Of a stretch of DNA of 13,560 nucleotides, positions 10,601 through 13,560 are shown piece by piece. This DNA comes from CAZRIT01 sp964600225 (GTDB lineage Bacteria; Bacillota; Clostridia; Christensenellales; CAG-138). Below the pieces are notes generated by a model. It was not told where the DNA came from. It searched no databases and saw only the letters and a list, made by a program, of their open reading frames with translations. The stretch spans positions 1 through 13,560 of the forward strand of contig CAZRIT010000053.1 in NCBI GenBank assembly GCA_964600225.1, read 5' to 3'. Positions within the stretch are counted from its first letter, which is position 1, and each line of letters opens with the position of its first letter. The position numbers and the translations under genes were made by a program.

Positions 10601-11173
10601 ATGCGCAAACATTCTGTCGATCGCATCGTCAAGCTGGGGCTTTTGGCCGCGCTGACGGTGGTGCTGGTGCTGGTGATCCCGCGGCTGCGCCTGATCCCAT
10701 CGCTGCCGTTTTTGGAGTACGATATGGGCGACGTACCCATCTTCATCGGCGCGTTTTTGTACGGGCCGTGGTGGGGGCTGCTGCTGACGGTGGTGGCGTC
10801 CGTGATACAGGGCGTTACGGTTTCGGCCGCATCGGGCATCATCGGCATCCTCATGCACATTCTGGCAACGGGCAGCTATGTGCTGGTGGCGGGGCTGATC
10901 TATCGTCGGATGCGCACGTTTTCGGGCGCGGTGATTGCGCTGGCCTGCGGCACGGTGACCATGATACTGATGATGGTGCCGCTCAACTATTTCATTTCGC
11001 CGTTGTTTTTGCAAAGCGAAGCCATGCCGTACGCCGCGGCGCAGCAGGCCATTTGGGGCATGATGTGGTTCTTTGTGGCCTTTAACGCGCTGAAAGCCGT
11101 CATCAATTCCACCATCACGCTGTTTTTGTACAAATCCGTCAGCCGTATCCTCAAAAAGGATTTTATCAAATAA
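10601..11173 (+). CDS. ribU: Riboflavin ECF transporter substrate-binding (S) component
   Basis: RibU is the integral membrane protein that binds riboflavin and works with the shared ECF energising module (EcfA, EcfA', EcfT), which is not encoded in this window. The 190-residue protein is almost all hydrophobic with about five or six membrane segments (roughly 11-27, 45-68, 76-101, 106-131, 148-176). Family motifs are DMGDVPIFIGAFLYGPWWG (41-59) and NALKAVINSTITLFLYK (162-178). The ATG at 10601 is preceded at ten bases by AAAGGA; an open-frame extension to 10427 runs through the riboswitch and is not coding. The FMN riboswitch upstream independently supports riboflavin as substrate. Confidence 0.94.
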   Translation: MRKHSVDRIVKLGLLAALTVVLVLVIPRLRLIPSLPFLEYDMGDVPIFIGAFLYGPWWGLLLTVVASVIQGVTVSAASGIIGILMHILATGSYVLVAGLIYRRMRTFSGAVIALACGTVTMILMMVPLNYFISPLFLQSEAMPYAAAQQAIWGMMWFFVAFNALKAVINSTITLFLYKSVSRILKKDFIK

Positions 11174-11196
11174 TCCGCCGTTGCGCGGCGCACAAT

Positions 11197-11235
11197 ACCT
11201 CCGTACGCCATCCTTGCGTGCGGAGGTGTTTTTTT
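11197..11235 (+). terminator. ribU terminator that contains the Shine-Dalgarno of the next gene
   Basis: ACCTCCGTACGC (11197-11208) pairs with GCGTGCGGAGGT (11216-11227) over 12 positions, one of them a U-G pair, around a seven-base loop. It is followed by G and seven T's (11229-11235). It is a strong intrinsic terminator 23 bases after the ribU stop. Its right arm contains GGAGG, the ribosome binding site for the LCP gene, and the last two T's belong to that gene's TTG start. Confidence 0.85.
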
Positions 11236-12586
11236 GCGTAAGACCGTCGTTTTGCTTTTCTGTGTGCTGGGCGCTTTTGCGCTCACCTATGTGCTGCGCA
11301 CGCTCTATATCGTCAGCTATGCGCCCATGCGCGCGTTTGACCGCACGGGCGCGCCGCGCGCCACCGCAACCGCGCCGTCGGATTTTCCCCTGCCTACGCC
11401 CACGCCCTCGCCCTCTGCCGAGGAACGGCTGATGGAGCAGGCCGACGCGGACTTTATGGAGGGCCGCGTCAACATCCTGCTGCTCGGGTTCGACCAGAGC
11501 CCCGAGCGGGACGAGGCGGGCACGGGCGTTTCCCGAAACGAGCGCAACAATTACCGCTCCGACGTGCTGCTTTTACTCGCGGTCAACTTTCAAAAGGGCA
11601 CCGTGCACCTGATTTCCATCCCGCGCGATACCTACACGCCCATCTACAACACCCGCGGCCGCTGGAAGATCAACGCTGTCTTCGCCAAGGGCGGCGCGGC
11701 GGAGGGGGAGGGGTTTTTGTATGCGCAGCGCACCGTGGAAATGCTCTTTGGCGTGCCAATCGATTACTATGCGGGCGTGAATATGGAGGGACTGAAAAAG
11801 CTGGTGGACGCCATGGGCGGCGTGGATTACGATGTGGACGTGCGCATCACCCTCAACGGCCGCACGCTGGAAGAGGGCATGCAGCACCTGGACGGCCAGC
11901 AGGTGCTGGATTACTGCCGCGCGCGCAAGGGCATCAGCACCGATGTGGGCCGCGCCGACCGTCAGCAGCGGATGCTTCTGGCCATCTTTCGCCAATTGCA
12001 ATCCACGCACAAGCTAGCCGCGCTGCCCTCGCTGTACGCCGCCGTCAGCGACGATGTGTACACCAACCTGTCCGTGCCGCAGATTGCGGCGCTGGCGGTA
12101 TTTGCGCTGGAGCTGGACGAAACAAGCTTTTTGCGCACCACTTTGGAGGGCGCCTACGTCAACAACGTCTACAACGCCTCCTACTACGTTTTGGAGAACA
12201 AAAAGCTCATTGCGCTGGTCAAGCAGGAGTTTGGCATCACCATCAAGCGCGACAGCAAGTACGACCTCAACAAAGTCAAGCGCGACAAGGCCGCCGCCGA
12301 GGCGGCCAGGGCCGCGGCTGCGCTGGAGGAGGCGGAGGCCATGCTGACCGTGCCCGCCGACGCGACGGGAACACAGTATCAGGCGCTTTTGGACAATGCG
12401 CGCGCGGGGCGGAGCATGCTGCTCACCGCCATTGAAAGCGGCGCCTCGGAAACCGAGATCCGCCGCCTGCGCGACCTGTATATGCGCGATGTCTCCCGCC
12501 TGCTAAGGGGTTTTCCGCTCGACACGGATATGAGCGGCGTACCCAAGCCGTTTCGCGCGCTTGTCGGGCCCGACGGCACGCCGTAA
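11234..12586 (+). CDS. LytR-CpsA-Psr (LCP) family envelope protein
   Basis: LCP proteins transfer undecaprenyl-linked glycopolymers (teichoic acids, capsule) onto peptidoglycan at the outer face of the membrane. The 450-residue product has an N-terminal membrane anchor (about 4-28), a short Pro/Thr stalk (52-60) and an LCP domain at about 78-257. Conserved parts are YRSDVLLLL (107-115, D110), HLISIPRDTY (125-134), GRWKINAVF (142-150) and GRADRQQRML (239-248), whose Arg residues bind the lipid pyrophosphate. Residues 345-430 form an Ala/Glu-rich helical tail of unknown role. The TTG start at 11234 is chosen because GGAGG lies six bases upstream and the membrane segment begins at once. That Shine-Dalgarno sits in the ribU terminator hairpin. 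The specific polymer cannot be told, so no symbol is given. Confidence 0.92.
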   Translation: MRKTVVLLFCVLGAFALTYVLRTLYIVSYAPMRAFDRTGAPRATATAPSDFPLPTPTPSPSAEERLMEQADADFMEGRVNILLLGFDQSPERDEAGTGVSRNERNNYRSDVLLLLAVNFQKGTVHLISIPRDTYTPIYNTRGRWKINAVFAKGGAAEGEGFLYAQRTVEMLFGVPIDYYAGVNMEGLKKLVDAMGGVDYDVDVRITLNGRTLEEGMQHLDGQQVLDYCRARKGISTDVGRADRQQRMLLAIFRQLQSTHKLAALPSLYAAVSDDVYTNLSVPQIAALAVFALELDETSFLRTTLEGAYVNNVYNASYYVLENKKLIALVKQEFGITIKRDSKYDLNKVKRDKAAAEAARAAAALEEAEAMLTVPADATGTQYQALLDNARAGRSMLLTAIESGASETEIRRLRDLYMRDVSRLLRGFPLDTDMSGVPKPFRALVGPDGTP

Positions 12587-12620
12587 GCCGCACCCTTGCG
12601 CCTTGCTCATCCACGCAAAC

Positions 12621-12642
12621 AAGGGGGCAAAACCGCCCTTTT
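12621..12642. terminator. Possible bidirectional terminator between convergent genes
   Basis: AAGGGGGC (12621-12628) and GCCCTTTT (12635-12642) pair with one bulged G around a six-base loop. It lies in the 98-base gap between the convergent LCP and aldolase genes. T-runs are short in both directions, so it is only moderately convincing. Confidence 0.5.
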
Positions 12643-12684
12643 GCTGCATGTTGCGTTCCGTAATGCGTTGGGTTACGCGTGCGC

Positions 12685-13449
12685 TTACGCCTCGCCCGCC
12701 GCCTTGCGGAATTCATTGGATACGGCCTTGGCGCCCTGGAACAGAATTTGGCCGTCCATGCCGCCAAACAGCAGTTGGAAGCCCATGTCGAGATGGCCCC
12801 GGATGCCGCCCGCCCACGTCATGGTGGCGGGGATGACGCCGTTCTTTTTGCACGCGTCCACCACGCGGTGGCACGCCTCGATGATTTTCGGATGCCCGAG
12901 CTGGCCTGCCAGATTCATGGACTGGCTCAGGTCCCCCGGCCCCAGGAACGCCGCGTCGATGCCCGGCACCGACAGGATTTCGTAGACGTTTTCCACGGCA
13001 GTATAGTGCTCGATTTGCAGGATGACGAACACCTCGCGGTTGGCTTCCCCGTAGTAGGAGCCGCCGCCGCCCCACAGCGCTGCGCGGCTTGCGCCCACGC
13101 CGCGTACGCCGACGGGCGGATATTTGCAGTAGGATACGGCGCGCTCCGCCTCCTCCTTGGTATTGATCATGGGGATCATGATGCCATGCGCGCCCGTATC
13201 AAGCCCGCGCTTGATCAATTGCAGCTCGTTCCACGGCACGCGCACCAGCGGCGTGGTATCGGTGGTTTTGATGGCCGTCACCAGATTGCCGACGGTTTCG
13301 ATATCCATGGAGCCGTGCTCGGCGTCGATCAAAACCGCGTCAAACCCCGCATGGGCCAGTATCTCGGCGTTGTCCGCGCCGTTGGTCATCTGCCATACGC
13401 CGATGGCGGGCTTGCCGTCCTTCAGCTTTTGCTTGAGTGTGTTAATCAT
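12685..13449 (-). CDS. HpaI/RhmA-type class II aldolase (HpcH/HpaI family)
   Basis: The family performs divalent-metal-dependent cleavage of 2-keto-3-deoxy acids to pyruvate (or an analogue) and an aldehyde. The 254-residue length fits a TIM-barrel HpaI enzyme. Key residues sit at the positions expected from Escherichia coli HpaI: H45 in DAEHGSMD, R70 in LVRVPW, and the metal ligands E147 (LQIEH) and D173 (LGPGDLS). AAGGAG lies seven bases before the ATG. It starts 15 bases after the stop of another minus-strand gene, so it is probably the second or later gene of an operon entering from the right. The substrate (4-hydroxy-2-oxoheptanedioate, keto-deoxyrhamnonate or a related sugar acid) cannot be chosen from sequence. 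Sugar-acid breakdown is likelier than aromatic breakdown in a fermentative anaerobe. Confidence 0.93.
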   Translation of the reverse strand: MINTLKQKLKDGKPAIGVWQMTNGADNAEILAHAGFDAVLIDAEHGSMDIETVGNLVTAIKTTDTTPLVRVPWNELQLIKRGLDTGAHGIMIPMINTKEEAERAVSYCKYPPVGVRGVGASRAALWGGGGSYYGEANREVFVILQIEHYTAVENVYEILSVPGIDAAFLGPGDLSQSMNLAGQLGHPKIIEACHRVVDACKKNGVIPATMTWAGGIRGHLDMGFQLLFGGMDGQILFQGAKAVSNEFRKAAGEA

Positions 13450-13464
13450 ACCGACTCTCCTTTC

Positions 13465-13560
13465 TCACTTGGCCTGCTTTGCAAACAGAAAATCCGCCTT
13501 CGATGCGTCCAGCCCCGCTTCCGTTGCAATGCGCTTGAGGTCCTCGGCCACCGCGCCCGG
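13465..13560 (-). CDS. 3' end of an unidentified gene upstream of the aldolase
   Basis: The frame is open from the window edge to a TGA at 13465-13467 and encodes 31 residues ending GLDASKADFLFAKQAK, with GC-rich codon use like its neighbours. The stop lies 15 bases before the aldolase start, with the aldolase Shine-Dalgarno in the gap, so the two genes probably form one transcript. The visible tail is charged and helical-looking and too short to name a family. Functional context would be the same sugar-acid pathway. Confidence 0.7.
   Translation of the reverse strand, partial: PGAVAEDLKRIATEAGLDASKADFLFAKQAK

Overview
The window looks like chromosome of a GC-rich, probably spore-forming member of the Clostridia (Firmicutes). 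The pointers are: the mrnC-rlmB-sigH block, which matches the Bacillus/Clostridium order around sigH; a secreted SpoIID-domain protein paired with a LytM/M23 protein; a Fur/PerR-family regulator next to rubrerythrin, a typical anaerobe oxidative-stress pair; an FMN riboswitch in front of an ECF riboflavin transporter; and strong AGGAGG-type ribosome binding sites. Genes are strongly GC-biased, while several intergenic regions are AT-rich. No plasmid, phage, CRISPR or transposase gene is visible.

Layout, left to right. (1) 1-224: divergent promoter region; a minus-strand gene probably starts at 39 and leaves the window, and mrnC starts at 225 with a promoter so close that the message should be leaderless. 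(2) 225-2331, plus strand: mrnC, rlmB and sigH, overlapping by 4 bases at each junction, then a terminator. (3) 2387-2996: about 600 bases without a gene, made of palindromic and dispersed repeats. (4) 3038-7902, minus strand: ispE, then a 935-residue SpoIID/SH3 protein, then an M23/G5 protein 4 bases downstream of it. (5) 7917-8197: two more copies of the palindromic element first seen after sigH, in opposite orientations, plus a terminator. (6) 8198-9215, minus strand: fur/perR-like regulator and rubrerythrin, with a good promoter and a Fur/PerR-type operator. (7) 9222-10251, minus strand: CorA-type Mg2+ channel with a promoter carrying a palindrome. (8) 10292-11173, plus strand: promoter, FMN riboswitch with terminator, and ribU. 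(9) 11234-12586, plus strand: an LCP-family envelope protein whose Shine-Dalgarno lies inside the terminator hairpin of ribU. (10) 12685-13560, minus strand: an HpaI/RhmA-type aldolase and the 3' end of an upstream co-directional gene.

How the genes fit together. Most are housekeeping: rRNA processing and modification (mrnC, rlmB), the transition-state/sporulation sigma factor, isoprenoid synthesis, metal and vitamin uptake, peroxide defence and cell-wall attachment. The least ordinary part is the SpoIID/SH3 plus M23/G5 pair: a peptidoglycan glycan-strand lyase and a stem-peptide endopeptidase encoded as a translationally coupled pair. This recalls the spoIID-spoIIQ engulfment pairing but with heavy added wall-binding modules. 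Smaller points worth following are two probable leaderless mRNAs with identical -10-to-ATG spacing, a hairpin repeat family with compensatory arm changes, a PerR-like regulator with Glu in place of the residue that gives PerR its peroxide sensitivity, and the SD-in-terminator arrangement between ribU and the LCP gene. I do not see a clearly new multi-gene system.
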